A stretch of DNA of 64,000 nt from contig NZ_KE386953.1 of assembly GCF_000429785.1 (NCBI RefSeq), positions 1-64,000 of the forward strand, in the 5' to 3' direction. The notes under the pieces were generated by a model. It saw only the letters and a list, made by a program, of their open reading frames with translations, searched no databases and was not told where the DNA came from. This document shows, piece by piece, positions 47,895-59,833 of the stretch; within the stretch, counting starts at the first letter, position 1, and every line of letters begins with the position of its first letter. Made by a program: the position numbers and the translations under genes. This DNA is from Chitinibacter tainanensis DSM 15459 (GTDB lineage Bacteria > Pseudomonadota > Gammaproteobacteria > Burkholderiales > Chitinibacteraceae).

Positions 47895-48146
47895 TTAGTT
47901 TTCAGTTGCAGCAGCGGCTGGGTTATCGTGCGGCACAGTCACTGAACGTGATGGCACCACAGTTGAAATGGCGTGCTTGTACACCATCTGGGTCACAGTA
48001 TTGCGCAGCAATACCACATACTGGTCAAACGATTCGATCTGCCCTTGCAGTTTAATGCCGTTCACCAGGTAGATTGAGACAGGTACGTGTTCTTTGCGCA
48101 AGATGTTCAGAAATGGATCTTGCAGCATTTGCCCCTTAGCACTCAT
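47895..48146 (-). CDS. hfq: RNA chaperone Hfq
   Basis: An 83-residue Sm-like protein that pairs small RNAs with mRNAs. It has the Sm1 motif ([22 protein letters not shown]) and the Sm2 motif YKHAIST. The C-terminal tail after the core is short (about 15 residues), as in other betaproteobacteria. Confidence 0.98.
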   Translation of the reverse strand: MSAKGQMLQDPFLNILRKEHVPVSIYLVNGIKLQGQIESFDQYVVLLRNTVTQMVYKHAISTVVPSRSVTVPHDNPAAAATEN

Positions 48147-48246
48147 TGTTATTCTCCGGCTTGTTATTTAGTTATCCGTGTATACGGCTTGAGTCAAAAC
48201 ATCTTACGCTTATAGTACATGAATCAACAGCTTACAATCAGCAATT

Positions 48247-49599
48247 TTATTTATTGCCGCGGCGATTCAACTTCGGCGGTTCTTTTCCTTCAAACGGATT
48301 GCCCGTTTTCTTGAATTGAACGCGCAGTGGCGTGCCTTGCAGCTTAAACATCTTCATGAAGAAGCCTTCCAGATAACGCCAGTATGACGCAGGAACGGCC
48401 TCCAATGCATTGCCGTGGATCACAACCACCGGTGGATTTGAGCCACCTTGGTGGGCGTAACGCATTTTGGGGCGAATCTTGCCTGCCAGTGGCGGTTGCT
48501 GACGTTCCATCGCCAACTGCAGCGCACGCGTCAGCTTCGGCGTTGGAATTTTCACCATTGCGGCATCATAGGCCTGATGGATCGAACCAAAAATATCTGC
48601 GACACCTTTACCATGCAATGCAGATATATAGTGGAATTTGGCAAAATCCAGGAACGAGAGTTTCCTAGCGATTTCACGCTTAATGGTATTGCGCTGATTT
48701 TCATCCGCGGCTTCCCATTTATTGATCGCCACCACCATGGCTTTGCCGGCTTCCAATACAAAACCAGCGATCTTGGCATCCTGATCCGAGACATCCTGCG
48801 TGGCATCCAGCACCAAAATCACCACGTTACAGTCTTCAATCGCCTGCATGGTTTTAATGACCGAGAATTTTTCGATCATGTCGGTCACTTTGCCGCGCCG
48901 GCGCACCCCGGCAGTATCCACCACCGTATAGTTTTGGCCATTGCGCTCAAAATCAATAAACACCGAATCACGCGTAGTGCCAGGTGCATCAAAAGCAATC
49001 ACGCGCTCTTCACCCAAAATGGTGTTAACCAGCGTTGATTTGCCGACGTTCGGACGACCCACGATAGCAAAAGTCGGATGCGTGCGCTCTTCTTCGTCTT
49101 CTGGCTCAGGGAAACCGGCCAGAATATCATTCACCAGATCGCGTACACCTTCGCCGTGCGAGGCTGAAATCGCCACCGGCTCACCAAGGCCCAACTCGTG
49201 AAACTCGGCGGTCATCACCGCACGGTTCATGCCTTCGATTTTGTTCACCGCCACCCACACCGGGCGATCACCCTGACGCAGACGGTTGGCAATGATCTTG
49301 TCTTGCGGGGTGAGGCCATTGCGCCCATCCACGACAAAAACAATCGCATCGGCCTCATCCACGGCCTGCAGTGTTTGCTTGGCCATCTCGAACATGATGC
49401 CTTCGTCCACAACGGGCTCGAAGCCACCGGTATCGATCACCAGATATGGCTTATCGCCGACCTTGCCATGACCATAGTGGCGATCACGGGTCAGGCCTGG
49501 CTGATCTGCCACCAGGGCATCACGGGTTTTGGTCAGGCGATTAAACAGCGTGGATTTGCCCACATTCGGGCGCCCCACGAGGGCAATGGTTGGTTTCAT
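48247..49599 (-). CDS. der: ribosome-assembly GTPase Der (EngA)
   Basis: A 450-residue double GTPase for 50S subunit assembly. The first P-loop GRPNVGKS is at residues 9-16 and the second at 181-188, and a KH-like C-terminal domain (from about 355) ends in a basic tail. Confidence 0.97.
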   Translation of the reverse strand: MKPTIALVGRPNVGKSTLFNRLTKTRDALVADQPGLTRDRHYGHGKVGDKPYLVIDTGGFEPVVDEGIMFEMAKQTLQAVDEADAIVFVVDGRNGLTPQDKIIANRLRQGDRPVWVAVNKIEGMNRAVMTAEFHELGLGEPVAISASHGEGVRDLVNDILAGFPEPEDEEERTHPTFAIVGRPNVGKSTLVNTILGEERVIAFDAPGTTRDSVFIDFERNGQNYTVVDTAGVRRRGKVTDMIEKFSVIKTMQAIEDCNVVILVLDATQDVSDQDAKIAGFVLEAGKAMVVAINKWEAADENQRNTIKREIARKLSFLDFAKFHYISALHGKGVADIFGSIHQAYDAAMVKIPTPKLTRALQLAMERQQPPLAGKIRPKMRYAHQGGSNPPVVVIHGNALEAVPASYWRYLEGFFMKMFKLQGTPLRVQFKKTGNPFEGKEPPKLNRRGNK

Positions 49600-49608
49600 T
49601 CAATTCTC

Positions 49609-50739
49609 TTACTGAGCGCTGAGCAGATATAAGCTGCCCTTACGCGTTTGCACCAAGGCCTGCGAACCCGCAGATTGAGGTGCGACAAAAATACGACTGC
49701 CATCGGTAGGCTGTTGGCCCACCAAACTGCCATCTTCCAAATTCATATAGTGCAAATAACCGTCGAGATCACCCACGACCAGCTGATTACCCAGCACGGC
49801 GGGGGCGCTCACAAAGCGATATTTCAGCGCATCTTGCTTCCATACCGAGCGGCCAGTGGTGCGCTCGAAGGCATTAATCTGCCCTTGGTCATCGGTGACA
49901 TACACATGGCGCTCGTCAATGGCTAGGCCCGACCAGCTAGAAATCTCCCGCGACCATACCAGTGAGCCATTTTGGGTACTGATACACGCCACCCGGCCCT
50001 GATACGCGACCGCACACACCAGATCGGCATGCACGACCGGCGGCGCCACGATATCGGTGATGCGTTCAAGCTCACTCGCACCACGTGGCAGCGCAATCGG
50101 CGCTTCCCACAGTACGCGGCCATCAGCCACGGCCAGCGCGGTTAAACGCCCAGCGGCCTGCCCGACATAAACGATGCCATCCGCCACCACGGGTGCTGCA
50201 TAGTTCCGCAGTTGCAACGCAGGCTGTTGCGGGCGCTGATACACCCATTGCAGTTCGCCCTTAGCGGCCGACAGCGCGCTGAGCTTGCCATCTGCCGAAC
50301 GAACCAGCACCAGATTCTTGTTCACGATTGGCGAAGAAATCACTTCACTGCTGGTTTTGACCGCCCACACGGGCTTGCCATTGGCCAAATCCAGCGCGAT
50401 CACATCGCCCTTGAGGCTACCCACCACGACCATGCCAGCGCCAATGCCAATCCCGCCAGCAACCGGTTGCTCCAGTTTTACCCGCCATTTGGCTTGACCA
50501 GTGGCACGATCCAGCAAAGCCACTTCATTCTTGCCGCCCACCACGGCTACCAGATCAGCCAGAAACGCAGGCTGGAAGCGGAAATCGGTATCGCTTCCTA
50601 CTTCGCTGCGCCACACTTGCTTCGCCGTCGCGGCCTGACTGATCTTCGGTAGCGGCGATGGATCTGGCACATTACTTGGAGTAGAGCACGCAGCCAGCAG
50701 GCTCAGTGCACCGAGGGCAGCGATCCGCAAGCATTGCAT
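49609..50739 (-). CDS. bamB: outer-membrane assembly lipoprotein BamB
   Basis: A 376-residue eight-bladed beta-propeller lipoprotein of the BAM complex. The lipobox LAAC with Cys18 follows a signal peptide, and PQQ-like blades repeat (for example GSLKGDVIALDLANGKPVW). The start at 50739 is set by the lipoprotein signal and lies one base after the yfgM stop. Confidence 0.93.
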   Translation of the reverse strand: MQCLRIAALGALSLLAACSTPSNVPDPSPLPKISQAATAKQVWRSEVGSDTDFRFQPAFLADLVAVVGGKNEVALLDRATGQAKWRVKLEQPVAGGIGIGAGMVVVGSLKGDVIALDLANGKPVWAVKTSSEVISSPIVNKNLVLVRSADGKLSALSAAKGELQWVYQRPQQPALQLRNYAAPVVADGIVYVGQAAGRLTALAVADGRVLWEAPIALPRGASELERITDIVAPPVVHADLVCAVAYQGRVACISTQNGSLVWSREISSWSGLAIDERHVYVTDDQGQINAFERTTGRSVWKQDALKYRFVSAPAVLGNQLVVGDLDGYLHYMNLEDGSLVGQQPTDGSRIFVAPQSAGSQALVQTRKGSLYLLSAQ

Positions 50740-50740
50740 C

Positions 50741-51370
50741 TTAGTTGGCTCCCAGCGTATCAAGTTTCACTTCCAGCAATTTCACATTGGGCGCGTCTTT
50801 TGGCAATTTCGCCAAAGCTTGACGGTATGCGTCTGCAGCGCCCGATTTATCTTGCTTAGCGAGCAATACGTCGCCACGTACTTCAGCAAACAGACCCGAA
50901 TAACTCTCTTCTTCCGGCGCTTTCACCAAAGCCAGGGCCTCGTCGTATTTTTTATCGTCGAGCAAAACGCCTGCCAAACGCAATTTGGCCGAATCACGCA
51001 AAGTCACTTCTTTGGCATTGCTAATCACCCAGTTCAATTCATCGCGGGTTTTAGCCGGCTGGCCCTTCATATAAGCCAGTTTGGCGGCGGCCAGCGCGGC
51101 ACGTGCGGCATAAGGCGTGCTGCCGAAATCGGTTTTCAAGGTGGTCAGCGTAGCGGTGAATTTGGCCTCATCCATTGCCTGCAGTTGCAGCTGGGCATAC
51201 AGCTCAGCGGCTTCGGCCGCACGGTGCTTTTGCCAGGTTTGCCAGCCTGACCAGCCAGCGTAGGCGAGCAGCGCCAACACAACCGCGGCGGCCAGCGCTT
51301 TACCCCAGCTGTGCCACCAGGCTTTCAGTTCGGCAATTTGTTCTTGTTCTTGTAAGTCAAAAGCAGCCAT
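50741..51370 (-). CDS. yfgM: YfgM-like TPR membrane protein
   Basis: A 209-residue protein with one N-terminal membrane helix (about 24-45) and a periplasmic TPR-like domain. It is the YfgM family, an ancillary partner of the SecYEG translocon and periplasmic chaperones. It lies between hisS and bamB as in E. coli. Confidence 0.9.
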   Translation of the reverse strand: MAAFDLQEQEQIAELKAWWHSWGKALAAAVVLALLAYAGWSGWQTWQKHRAAEAAELYAQLQLQAMDEAKFTATLTTLKTDFGSTPYAARAALAAAKLAYMKGQPAKTRDELNWVISNAKEVTLRDSAKLRLAGVLLDDKKYDEALALVKAPEEESYSGLFAEVRGDVLLAKQDKSGAADAYRQALAKLPKDAPNVKLLEVKLDTLGAN

Positions 51371-51381
51371 GTCGTCCTCGA

Positions 51382-52653
51382 TTATTTAAGACTACGAATC
51401 GTATTAACCATCTGATCTTGCGCTACGGTGTGCTGCTCCCCCTGCTGCGCACCGGTCAAGACCTTGATATTCACTGTGCCAGCGGCCAATTCACCCTCGC
51501 CCACGATCACCGCCAATGCGGCACCGGATTGATCGGCTTTTTTGAATTGGGATTTAAAGCTGCCACCGCCAGCATGATATATCACATTCAGGCCATTGGC
51601 GCGCAATTGCCGCGCCGCGGTAAATGCCGCCCGCGCCGCCGCTTCACCTTGGCTAATCACGTATACATCGGGGCTTTGCGCTGGTGTAGCCACTTGCTGG
51701 GCTTCCAACAAGAGCATCAAGCGCTCAATCCCCATGGCAAAACCAACCGCCGGACAAGGCTTGCCGCCCAGTTGTTCCACCAACGCATCATAGCGACCAC
51801 CCGCCGCGACGGTACCCTGTGCGCCAAGCTCGGTCGTAACCCACTCGAACACGGTGCGGTTGTAGTAATCCAAGCCACGCACCAAGCGCGGATTAAGCCG
51901 ATAGGCAATGCCTGCATCGTCCAGCAGCGCTTTCACGCCGGCAAAATGCGCTTTAGATTCTTCGCCCAGATAGTCTTCCAGCTTGGGCGCCAGATTAGCC
52001 ATCTCTTGCAAAGCAGGGTTTTTGGTATCCAGCACGCGCAGTGGATTGGTATACAGGCGGCGCTTGCCGTCTTCGTCCAAAACATTCACAAAGCCTTCCA
52101 GATACTTGATCAGCTCGGCACGGTGGGCCGCGCGCTCGTCGGCATTACCCAGCGAATTGAGTTCTAGGGTCAGTCCAGTCAGGCCAAGACGCTGCCAAAG
52201 ATCAGCCAGCATGATAATCAGCTCGGCATCCAAATCAGGGGTAGCGAAACCAAACGCCTCTACACCCAGCTGATTAAACTGGCGCAAGCGGCCTTTTTGC
52301 GGACGCTCATGTCGGAACATCGGCCCGATGTACCACAGGCGCTGGGTTTGGTTATACAGCAGGCCATGCTCAATACATGCCCGCACACAACCGGCGGTGC
52401 CCTCTGGGCGCAGGGTCAGCTTTTCACCATTCAGGCTGTCTTCAAAGGCATACATTTCCTTTTCGACAATATCGGTATGCTCACCAACGCCACGCACAAA
52501 TAGATGGGTCGATTCCACAATCGGCATGCGGATGTTTTGGTAGCCATAGGCGGCCAGCCAATCACGACAAACTTGTTCGAAATACTGCCAGCGTGGCGAT
52601 TCTTGCGGCAGCACATCGTTCATGCCGCGGATACCCTGAATGGTTTGAGCCAT
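51382..52653 (-). CDS. hisS: histidyl-tRNA synthetase
   Basis: A 423-residue class II synthetase. It has motif 2-type [17 protein letters not shown] and [14 protein letters not shown], and the histidine-specific [15 protein letters not shown]. The anticodon-binding domain occupies the last 100 residues. Confidence 0.98.
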   Translation of the reverse strand: MAQTIQGIRGMNDVLPQESPRWQYFEQVCRDWLAAYGYQNIRMPIVESTHLFVRGVGEHTDIVEKEMYAFEDSLNGEKLTLRPEGTAGCVRACIEHGLLYNQTQRLWYIGPMFRHERPQKGRLRQFNQLGVEAFGFATPDLDAELIIMLADLWQRLGLTGLTLELNSLGNADERAAHRAELIKYLEGFVNVLDEDGKRRLYTNPLRVLDTKNPALQEMANLAPKLEDYLGEESKAHFAGVKALLDDAGIAYRLNPRLVRGLDYYNRTVFEWVTTELGAQGTVAAGGRYDALVEQLGGKPCPAVGFAMGIERLMLLLEAQQVATPAQSPDVYVISQGEAAARAAFTAARQLRANGLNVIYHAGGGSFKSQFKKADQSGAALAVIVGEGELAAGTVNIKVLTGAQQGEQHTVAQDQMVNTIRSLK

Positions 52654-52708
52654 TGTGCTTGTTAACCTGCTACTGAAATTAAAACAAAAGAATGGGCGTA
52701 ATCGGGTT

Positions 52709-53983
52709 TTAAACCGGCGTGAGCGGAATCACCTTAGGCGCATCAGCACGGCGCTTGCTGCCGTTTTCGCCATAGCGGGTCTGCACGTAGTTTTCGACAA
52801 TCGCCTGAAACTCGGCCGCGACATGATCACCTTTCAGGGTCACATCTTTTTGCCCGTCGATGTACACCGGACAGACCGGCACTTCACCCGTACCGGGCAA
52901 ACTAATGCCGATATCGGCGAGTTTTGACTCGCCCGGGCCATTCACCACACAGCCCATCACCGCCACTTTCATGTCTTCCACGCCAGGATATTGGGCACGC
53001 CAAACCGGCATTTGCTCGCGCAGGAAATTCTGGATGTCTTGCGCCAACTCTTGGAATACGGTTGACGTAGTACGGCCGCAGCCTGGGCAAGCGGTCACCA
53101 GTGGGGTAAAGCTACGCAGCCCCATGGTTTGCAGTAATTCTTGTGCCACCACGACTTCTTTGGTGCGATCGCCATTAGGCTCGGGGGTGAGCGAGATACG
53201 GATGGTATCGCCAATACCTTCCTGCATTAGTACGGCCAGGGCGGCACTCGATGCCACAATGCCTTTTGAGCCCATGCCCGCTTCGGTCAGCCCCAAATGC
53301 AGCGGATAATCGCAGCGCGCACCCAGATCGCGATACACGGCAATCAGATCTTGCACGTGCGAGACTTTGCACGACAACAAAATTTTATCGGGTGACAGCC
53401 CCCACTGAATCGCCTGATCGGCCGATTCTAGCGCCGACACAATCAGCGCCTCGCGCATCACAGCTTCGGCCGTCAGCGGCACCGCGCGTTTGGAATTTTC
53501 ATCCATCATGCGGGCAGCGATGCTCTGATCCAGCGAACCCCAGTTCACGCCAATGCGCACCGGTTTGTTAAATTCGATGGCCCGCTCAATCATCAACGCA
53601 AACTTTTCGTCGCGCTTGGCGCCCTTACCCACGTTGCCGGGGTTAATCCGGTATTTGGCCAGCGCTTCGGCACACTCTGGGTAATCGCGCAGCAGGCGAT
53701 CACCATTAAAGTGAAAATCCCCCACCAGCGGCACCTTGCAGCCCCAGTTTTCGAGCTTGGTTTTGATATTGGCTACCTGCGCGGCGGCCTCGGCGCTATT
53801 GACGGTAATCCGCACCACCTCGGAGCCGGCACGCCACAATTCGAAAATCTGGCGTGCAGTGGCTTCGGCATCGGCCGTATCGGTGTTGGTCATGGATTGC
53901 ACCATGATCGGATGGTCACTACCTACCCACACATGACCAATCTGGACCTGACGGGTTTTACGACGCTGAATCGGGCTCGACAT
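52709..53983 (-). CDS. ispG: 4-hydroxy-3-methylbut-2-enyl diphosphate synthase (flavodoxin)
   Basis: A 424-residue iron-sulfur enzyme of the MEP isoprenoid pathway. Cluster cysteines are visible in [11 protein letters not shown] and GCVVNGPGE. The TIM-barrel domain begins [13 protein letters not shown]. It lies between rodZ and hisS, the usual order. Confidence 0.97.
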   Translation of the reverse strand: MSSPIQRRKTRQVQIGHVWVGSDHPIMVQSMTNTDTADAEATARQIFELWRAGSEVVRITVNSAEAAAQVANIKTKLENWGCKVPLVGDFHFNGDRLLRDYPECAEALAKYRINPGNVGKGAKRDEKFALMIERAIEFNKPVRIGVNWGSLDQSIAARMMDENSKRAVPLTAEAVMREALIVSALESADQAIQWGLSPDKILLSCKVSHVQDLIAVYRDLGARCDYPLHLGLTEAGMGSKGIVASSAALAVLMQEGIGDTIRISLTPEPNGDRTKEVVVAQELLQTMGLRSFTPLVTACPGCGRTTSTVFQELAQDIQNFLREQMPVWRAQYPGVEDMKVAVMGCVVNGPGESKLADIGISLPGTGEVPVCPVYIDGQKDVTLKGDHVAAEFQAIVENYVQTRYGENGSKRRADAPKVIPLTPV

Positions 53984-53989
53984 AAGGGC

Positions 53990-54868
53990 TTACTTCAATT
54001 CCATATTAACGACATCAGAACCTGGCTTCATAAATGGCGCCAGATCTACCGCCTGCCCACGCAGGCTTAGACGAGTTTTTGGGGCATTGCCGACACGAAT
54101 CGACAACGGTGGCTGCACCGCCACACGGCGCTCATAACCGGGGCGCACAATCTCAGACAAGACTTTATTGCCGCTCGCGTCCACCACCTGCACCCAGCTA
54201 TCCGACTCGGTCACAATCACCAGCTCAGGGCCGCTTACGGCCACACTACTGGCAGCCGAGGCCACGCTACTGGCTTTGCTGGCCAGCGCCACCGCGGCAG
54301 AGGCCGCCGAAGCTGGCGTAGCAACAAGTTCAGGCACCACCGCAGATGCTTCCGACGCAACCGCTTCAACCGCACTAGCCGCCGACGCTTCGACCACTGC
54401 TGGCGTTGGGATCGTGGGCAAATCCAGCTCCGGCGAACCAGGTTGCTGCAAATACCAATACACACCACCCACACCGATAAACACGCCCAACAGTGCCATG
54501 ATTACCGTGGCCGATGGGCCGCGACTGGCGGTTTTGATCGTAACAGGCTGATCAACCTGGACGTTTACGCTGGAAACAGGCGTTTTAGCTACATCTGCAG
54601 GCAATACCCCGGCGAGGTATTGCAGCAATGGCTCGGAATCCAAGCCCAGCAAACGCGCGTAATTACGCACAAAGCCGCGAATAAACAGATTGCCGGGCAG
54701 ATCTGTAAAGCGCTCTTCTTCCAGCGCCACAATCTGCCGCGCCGAGAGTTTCAGTTGCCCTGCGACATCTTCCACACTCCAGCCCCGCCCCTCCCGGGCG
54801 CTGCGAAGTTGCTGGCCTGCTGGCATCGCGCCAGATGAAGCCGGTATAGCTTGTTCTTGTTCAGTCAT
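53990..54868 (-). CDS. rodZ: cell-shape protein RodZ
   Basis: A 292-residue protein with a cytoplasmic helix-turn-helix domain (about 17-90) that contacts MreB, one membrane helix (122-140), an Ala/Ser/Val-rich periplasmic linker (155-205), and a C-terminal beta domain ending in MELK. The start lies inside the pilW 3' end. A GCAATACC palindrome (54601-54623) encodes part of the region after the HTH. Confidence 0.9.
   Translation of the reverse strand: MTEQEQAIPASSGAMPAGQQLRSAREGRGWSVEDVAGQLKLSARQIVALEEERFTDLPGNLFIRGFVRNYARLLGLDSEPLLQYLAGVLPADVAKTPVSSVNVQVDQPVTIKTASRGPSATVIMALLGVFIGVGGVYWYLQQPGSPELDLPTIPTPAVVEASAASAVEAVASEASAVVPELVATPASAASAAVALASKASSVASAASSVAVSGPELVIVTESDSWVQVVDASGNKVLSEIVRPGYERRVAVQPPLSIRVGNAPKTRLSLRGQAVDLAPFMKPGSDVVNMELK
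54601..54623. repeat. GCAATACC palindrome inside rodZ
   Basis: GCAATACC (54601-54608) and GGTATTGC (54616-54623) form a perfect 8-bp inverted repeat around seven bases, identical in arms to the one in cbiB. Confidence 0.7.
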
Positions 54869-55607
54869 ATTTACCGGTTAACAATTTGGTGGTTTCCACC
54901 GCATCGGGATACAGCTGCTGCAGCTGCTTGGCATAGCGGGTTTCGGCCTCTTTACTACCTATTGCCCGTTCAATCCGTACCCCTAACCACAATAACTCAG
55001 CCGGGGGTTGCGGAAAAATTCGCATCAAATCGACAAAATGGCGTTTTGCCTCAGGCAAATCTTGCTCTTCCAGCAGAAAACTTGCCAGTTGATATTTCAC
55101 TTGCGGATTGCGGCTTTGTAATTGTGCCGCGCGCTGGAAATATTGTTTAGCCAATGCACGGTCACCGGCCTTCAGGCTGCAATTGGCGGCGGCCACCAAG
55201 GCTTGATCCTGATTCGGAAAAAACGGATTGGCCAACACCACATCGTAGCGAGCGAGCCCAGCGCGATGCTCGCCTTCTTCACACAAAAAATTCCCGAAGT
55301 TTTTATTAATATCGGGGTCTTTTGGCGCCGCACGCAGGGCTTGTTGGAAGTAACTGCGGCTGGTGGCGTCTTCCTTCACCGCCCAGTACGACAAGGCCAA
55401 AATATTGAGCGCATACGGGAAGTTCTTCACCGATTCCAGCGCTTTTTTGCCCTCTTCAATTGCTATCGCATAGGCACCGCGCTTGTAGTATTCGGTAGCC
55501 AGATTGGTTCGCGTCATCGCGCGCTGCTCGGCCGGCGTGGGCTCATCGTTAGCCCAAGCCATGGACGAACAAAGGACACACATCAACAGCAAGCAGTACT
55601 TCTTCAT
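54861..55607 (-). CDS. pilW: type IV pilus biogenesis lipoprotein/TPR protein PilW (PilF)
   Basis: A 248-residue TPR protein needed for PilQ secretin assembly in type IV pili. It has a signal peptide ending near AWA (residue 19), and at least four TPR units (for example LATEYYKRGAYAIAIEEGKKAL). The signal peptide contains Cys13 and Cys14, but the following residues do not form a clear lipobox. Confidence 0.9.
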   Translation of the reverse strand: MKKYCLLLMCVLCSSMAWANDEPTPAEQRAMTRTNLATEYYKRGAYAIAIEEGKKALESVKNFPYALNILALSYWAVKEDATSRSYFQQALRAAPKDPDINKNFGNFLCEEGEHRAGLARYDVVLANPFFPNQDQALVAAANCSLKAGDRALAKQYFQRAAQLQSRNPQVKYQLASFLLEEQDLPEAKRHFVDLMRIFPQPPAELLWLGVRIERAIGSKEAETRYAKQLQQLYPDAVETTKLLTGKYD

Positions 55608-55612
55608 TTCAG

Positions 55613-56755
55613 TTAGCCTTGTTTATGCTGAAACAGAATCGGGCGTACTTCTTCAAACTTCTCTGCAAATTTGGCCTGGCGGCGGGTTTTATCCATAACC
55701 TGGCCAGCAAGCTGGCCACAGGCGGCATCAATATCATCGCCGCGCGTTTTACGCACCGTCACGATGTAGCCAGCCTGCGTGAGAATATCACGGAACCGCT
55801 GGATTGCTTCACGACCCGAGCGATCATAGCCGGAATTCGGAAACGGATTAAACGGAATCAAATTGAATTTACACGAGGTCGAACGCGCCAGATCTGCCAG
55901 TTGGCGGGCATGCTCCGGCTGATCATTCACCCCGGCCAGCATCACATACTCGAAGGTCACAAAATCGCGCGGGGCTTTTTCCAGATAGCGATTACAGGCA
56001 TCAAGTAGTTCTTTTAACGGGTATTTTTTATTCAGTGGCACGATCTGATCACGGATCGTGTCATTGGGCGCATGCAGGCTCACTGCCAGCGCCACGGGGC
56101 AATCTTCACGCAGCCGATCCAGCTGCGGCACCATGCCGGAAGTCGACAAAGTCACGCGCCGGCGCGATAGGCCGTAAGCGTTGTCATCGAGCATCAGGCG
56201 TAACGCCGATACCACATTGTCGTAGTTGGCCAGCGGCTCACCCATGCCCATCATCACCACATTGGACACAATCCGTGAATCATCATTCACAGCCTGCCCC
56301 AGGCGCGCGGCATTGAGTGACAGGCGCTGATTAGCCCACCACAACTGACCGATAATTTCGGCCGTACTCAAATTACGATTAAAACCCTGGCGGGCGGTCG
56401 AACAGAAGGTACAGTCCAGCGCACAGCCCACCTGGCTTGAGACACACAAGGTGCCGCGATCATCCTCAGGGATAAACACGGTTTCCACCCCATTGCCGGT
56501 GCCAACATCCAAGAGCCATTTATGCACGCCATCACTGGCCACCTGCTCGGCCATCAGCGAGGGCGGAGCCACACTGGCTTGCGCCGCGAGTTTTTGCCGG
56601 AACGTCTTGGCAATATCGCTCATCAGGTCGAAATCGGCCGTACCGCGTTGATGCACCCATTTGAGCAACTGTTTGGCCCGAAAGGGTTTTTCACCCATTT
56701 CGACCACCAGCTGCGCCAATTGGTCCGCATCATAATTCAGCAAATTTAACGACAT
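55613..56755 (-). CDS. rlmN: dual-specificity rRNA/tRNA methyltransferase RlmN
   Basis: A 380-residue radical SAM enzyme that methylates A2503 of 23S rRNA and A37 of tRNAs. It has the cluster motif [11 protein letters not shown]-binding [12 protein letters not shown], and a C-terminal Cys in AACGQL that carries the methyl transfer adduct. The start at 56755 ([13 protein letters not shown]) is the family N-terminus. Confidence 0.97.
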   Translation of the reverse strand: MSLNLLNYDADQLAQLVVEMGEKPFRAKQLLKWVHQRGTADFDLMSDIAKTFRQKLAAQASVAPPSLMAEQVASDGVHKWLLDVGTGNGVETVFIPEDDRGTLCVSSQVGCALDCTFCSTARQGFNRNLSTAEIIGQLWWANQRLSLNAARLGQAVNDDSRIVSNVVMMGMGEPLANYDNVVSALRLMLDDNAYGLSRRRVTLSTSGMVPQLDRLREDCPVALAVSLHAPNDTIRDQIVPLNKKYPLKELLDACNRYLEKAPRDFVTFEYVMLAGVNDQPEHARQLADLARSTSCKFNLIPFNPFPNSGYDRSGREAIQRFRDILTQAGYIVTVRKTRGDDIDAACGQLAGQVMDKTRRQAKFAEKFEEVRPILFQHKQG

Positions 56756-56779
56756 GATGGTGTGCTCCGCGCGCGTCAA

Positions 56780-57208
56780 TTACTTGGCGCTGTAAATTTC
56801 AGAAGCTGGGAAGAAGTAAGCGATTTCGATCGCTGCATTTTCCAGGCTATCTGAGCCGTGAACGGCGTTGGCATCGATGCTGGCAGCGAAGTCAGCACGG
56901 ATGGTGCCTGGCGCTGCGTCTTTCGGGTTAGTCGCGCCCATCAGTTCGCGGTTTTTCAGTACGGCGTTCTCGCCTTCCAGCACCTGGATCATGACCGGGC
57001 CAGAGATCATAAAGTTCACCAGATCATTGAAGAAAGGGCGCTCTTTATGCACTGCGTAGAAGCCTTCAGCTTCAGTGCGAGACAGTTGCTTGAGCTTGGC
57101 CGCAACGATTTTCAGGCCAGCAGTTTCAAAACGGTCGTAGATCTTACCGATTACGTTTTTACCTACTGCGTCCGGCTTGATGATAGAAATAGTACGTTCG
57201 ATAGCCAT
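56780..57208 (-). CDS. ndk: nucleoside diphosphate kinase
   Basis: A 142-residue enzyme that balances NTP pools. The phosphohistidine lies in NAVHGSDS (about residue 117), and [12 protein letters not shown] opens the protein. It is the first gene of the long minus-strand block. The 187 bases before it to the SPOR gene must hold the divergent promoters; no strong match was recognised. Confidence 0.98.
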   Translation of the reverse strand: MAIERTISIIKPDAVGKNVIGKIYDRFETAGLKIVAAKLKQLSRTEAEGFYAVHKERPFFNDLVNFMISGPVMIQVLEGENAVLKNRELMGATNPKDAAPGTIRADFAASIDANAVHGSDSLENAAIEIAYFFPASEIYSAK

Positions 57209-57395
57209 TATTGATTTCTCCAGAGGGCTGAATGTTCAGTTTTGTTAACAGACAGAAATTGTTTTTTGCTGCCCTTTGCCTTTTTCGGCTAGCCTCTGCG
57301 CCTAGGGAAAGTCGCAACTCGCCAAGCCTCGCCAGGCAAAAATCGAGGCAAATAGCCCATCATTATATCACTTACAGCCACAAAGCAGACAGAGA

Positions 57396-58262
57396 ATGAG
57401 TGACGGTCTCGACCCCATCCTGCAGCAAAAAGAACAGCAACAGCTAAAAACCCAGTTACTTTGGCGACTTGGGATTGCGGGCGCATTAATTGCGGCGATT
57501 CTCGGCGGCATTGCCTGGCTGGAAAAAAGCCAAGATAACGCCCCTCCGAAAGTCGATTTGCCGCAAATTGCGCCCGAGATTTCGGCCAGCGAAATGGCCA
57601 GCCTCAACGCCAGCGAACCAAGCACCGCCAGCACAGCAAGTGCCGCCGCCACTAGCGCACCCAGCCCCACACCGACCGCCAACCCATCGGCTGCTCCAAC
57701 AGCGGCGCCAACTGCTACCCCCATCCCAACCGCCGCCGCGACACCGCTCGCCAGCGCCCGCCCAAGCGCAGCGCCAGCAGTGCGCGCCGGCCAAACGGCT
57801 CTGCCACCCGGCGTGCAGATGACAGGCAACTCCAGCCCGCGCAGCAGCCAACGGATCGAGAACATCCCCGTCGCCACCAGCATACCCAAGGCAAGTATTA
57901 CCCCCAAAGCCATACCTGCATTAGCCGCTACGGCCATACCCCTCAAGGCAATAACTGCCGCACCAAGCAGCACCGCCCTGCCTAGCACCACTCTACCTAG
58001 CAGTGCACCACGCTTGGCGACAGCGGCGCCGGCCACCTATCCAGCCCCGGTGAGTAATAGCCGTGGTTACAGCGTTCAAGCCGGCGTGTTTCTGCTCTCG
58101 AACAATGCGGAAAAACTCCTCGGCCAGCTGCAGCAGGCGGGCATTCCGGCCTACCTCGAAACCCGCGTACAAATTGGCCCATTCAAAAACAAGGCCGAAG
58201 CCGAAGCCGCGGTGCGCAAGCTCAAAGCCATGGGCATTACGCCCGTGGTTAAAACCGAATAA
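57396..58262 (+). CDS. SPOR-domain membrane protein
   Basis: A 288-residue protein with a cytoplasmic N-terminus, one membrane helix (about 22-41), a 160-residue Ala/Pro/Ser/Thr linker, and a C-terminal SPOR domain (about 220-286, SVQAGVFLLSNNAEKLLGQL). SPOR domains bind denuded glycan at division septa, so a division role is likely. It resembles DedD/FtsN-type proteins, but the exact counterpart is unclear. Confidence 0.85.
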   Translation: MSDGLDPILQQKEQQQLKTQLLWRLGIAGALIAAILGGIAWLEKSQDNAPPKVDLPQIAPEISASEMASLNASEPSTASTASAAATSAPSPTPTANPSAAPTAAPTATPIPTAAATPLASARPSAAPAVRAGQTALPPGVQMTGNSSPRSSQRIENIPVATSIPKASITPKAIPALAATAIPLKAITAAPSSTALPSTTLPSSAPRLATAAPATYPAPVSNSRGYSVQAGVFLLSNNAEKLLGQLQQAGIPAYLETRVQIGPFKNKAEAEAAVRKLKAMGITPVVKTE

Positions 58263-58301
58263 GCGCGGCATTGTCCTGCCGCGCCTGCGCCACCACGAAT
58301 A

Positions 58302-58329
58302 AAAAACCGCCCCAACGGGCGGTTTTTTA
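58302..58329. terminator. bidirectional terminator between the SPOR gene and cysS
   Basis: AAAAAACCGCCC, the loop CAAC and GGGCGGTTTTTT form a perfect hairpin between convergent genes. Confidence 0.9.
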
Positions 58330-58346
58330 TTGCACGCCAAGGCCGA

Positions 58347-59741
58347 TCAAGTCCGGCGCCAAGTAGTTTCACCGGCTTTGTCTTCCAGCACAATCCCTGC
58401 GGCCGCCAGCTCATCGCGAATGCGATCACCCTCTGCCCAGTTTTTGGCCGCCCGTGCTTCGCGACGCGCCACAATCGCTGCTTCAATTTTCTCCGCCGTC
58501 CACTCACCTACTGCACCCACATCCGCTTGCAGGAAAGCTTGTGGATCGCGCTGCAGCAAACCGAGCACGCCGCCCAAGGCTTTGAGCAGCCCCGCCTTTT
58601 GCGCCCCCAACTCGGTACCGGCGTGTTTATTGGCTTCAGCCGCCAATTCAAACAACACCGCTACGGCCTCGGTCGTCGCAAAATCGTCGTCCATCGCCGC
58701 CTTAAAGCGCGCCGCTAACGGATCTTGCCAATCGATCGCCACCTCAGCTGGCGCCACCGCTTTGAGCGCGGTATACAAGCGGGTGAGCGCATTTTTGGCG
58801 TCATTCAGATGCACATCGCTGTAGTTCAGCGGGCTACGATAGTGCGCACGCAGAATAAAGAAGCGTAAAACTTCGGGATCAAACTGCTGCAGCACATCAC
58901 GAATGATGAAGAAATTGCCCAAGCTCTTGGACATTTTCTCGTTATCGACATTGATAAAACCGTTGTGCAGCCAGTAATTCACATACTGATGGCCATGCGC
59001 CCCTTCGGATTGGGCGATTTCGTTTTCATGATGCGGAAACTGCAAATCTTCGCCGCCACCATGAATATCAAAATGTTCGCCCAAATGATGGCAACTCATG
59101 GCCGAGCATTCGATATGCCAACCCGGACGGCCCGCCCCCCAAGGCGATTCCCACTTCACTTCGGCGGGCTCATCGGTTTTGGCCGCTTTCCACAGCACAA
59201 AATCGCGTGGATCACGCTTATTCGGGTCTACCTCGACCCGCTCGCCCGCGCGCTGCTCGTCAAAATCTTTGCGCGACAATTTGCCGTAGCCGGCAAAGTC
59301 TTTCACCGAGTAATACACATCGCCATTGGGCGCGTGATAGGCCAAGCCATTGTCAAACAGCTTGCGGATAATCGCCTGCATGCCGTCCACGTGCTCGGTC
59401 GCGCGGGGCTCGTGATCCGGGCGCTGAATACCCAGCGCAGCAAAGTCTTCGTTCATTGCGTCGATAAAGCGAGCGGTGAGGCTTTGAATCGATTCGCCGT
59501 TTTCCACCGCGCGCTTGATGATCTTGTCATCAATATCCGTGATATTGCGCACGTAATTCACGTGATAGCCAGAAGCGCGCAACCAACGCGCCACCACATC
59601 AAATACCACCACCATCCGCGCATGCCCGATATGACAGTAGTCATACACCGTCATCCCACAGACATACATATTTACGTGTCCGGGGGTAATCGGTTTGAAT
59701 TCCTGTTTTTCGCGGGCAAGAGAATTGAACAGTGTCAGCAT
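58347..59741 (-). CDS. cysS: cysteinyl-tRNA synthetase
   Basis: A 464-residue class I synthetase. It has [18 protein letters not shown] (the HIGH motif and a zinc-site Cys), [10 protein letters not shown], and KMSKSLGN. It is transcribed away from trpE. Confidence 0.98.
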   Translation of the reverse strand: MLTLFNSLAREKQEFKPITPGHVNMYVCGMTVYDYCHIGHARMVVVFDVVARWLRASGYHVNYVRNITDIDDKIIKRAVENGESIQSLTARFIDAMNEDFAALGIQRPDHEPRATEHVDGMQAIIRKLFDNGLAYHAPNGDVYYSVKDFAGYGKLSRKDFDEQRAGERVEVDPNKRDPRDFVLWKAAKTDEPAEVKWESPWGAGRPGWHIECSAMSCHHLGEHFDIHGGGEDLQFPHHENEIAQSEGAHGHQYVNYWLHNGFINVDNEKMSKSLGNFFIIRDVLQQFDPEVLRFFILRAHYRSPLNYSDVHLNDAKNALTRLYTALKAVAPAEVAIDWQDPLAARFKAAMDDDFATTEAVAVLFELAAEANKHAGTELGAQKAGLLKALGGVLGLLQRDPQAFLQADVGAVGEWTAEKIEAAIVARREARAAKNWAEGDRIRDELAAAGIVLEDKAGETTWRRT

Positions 59742-59833
59742 CGTGGTTTCACATTTTCTGCAGGACTAAAACACCGATTCTACCAAAGCTGCCGCCGCCG
59801 CTTGCAAGAAAAGTGAACCCGCACCACGGCCAT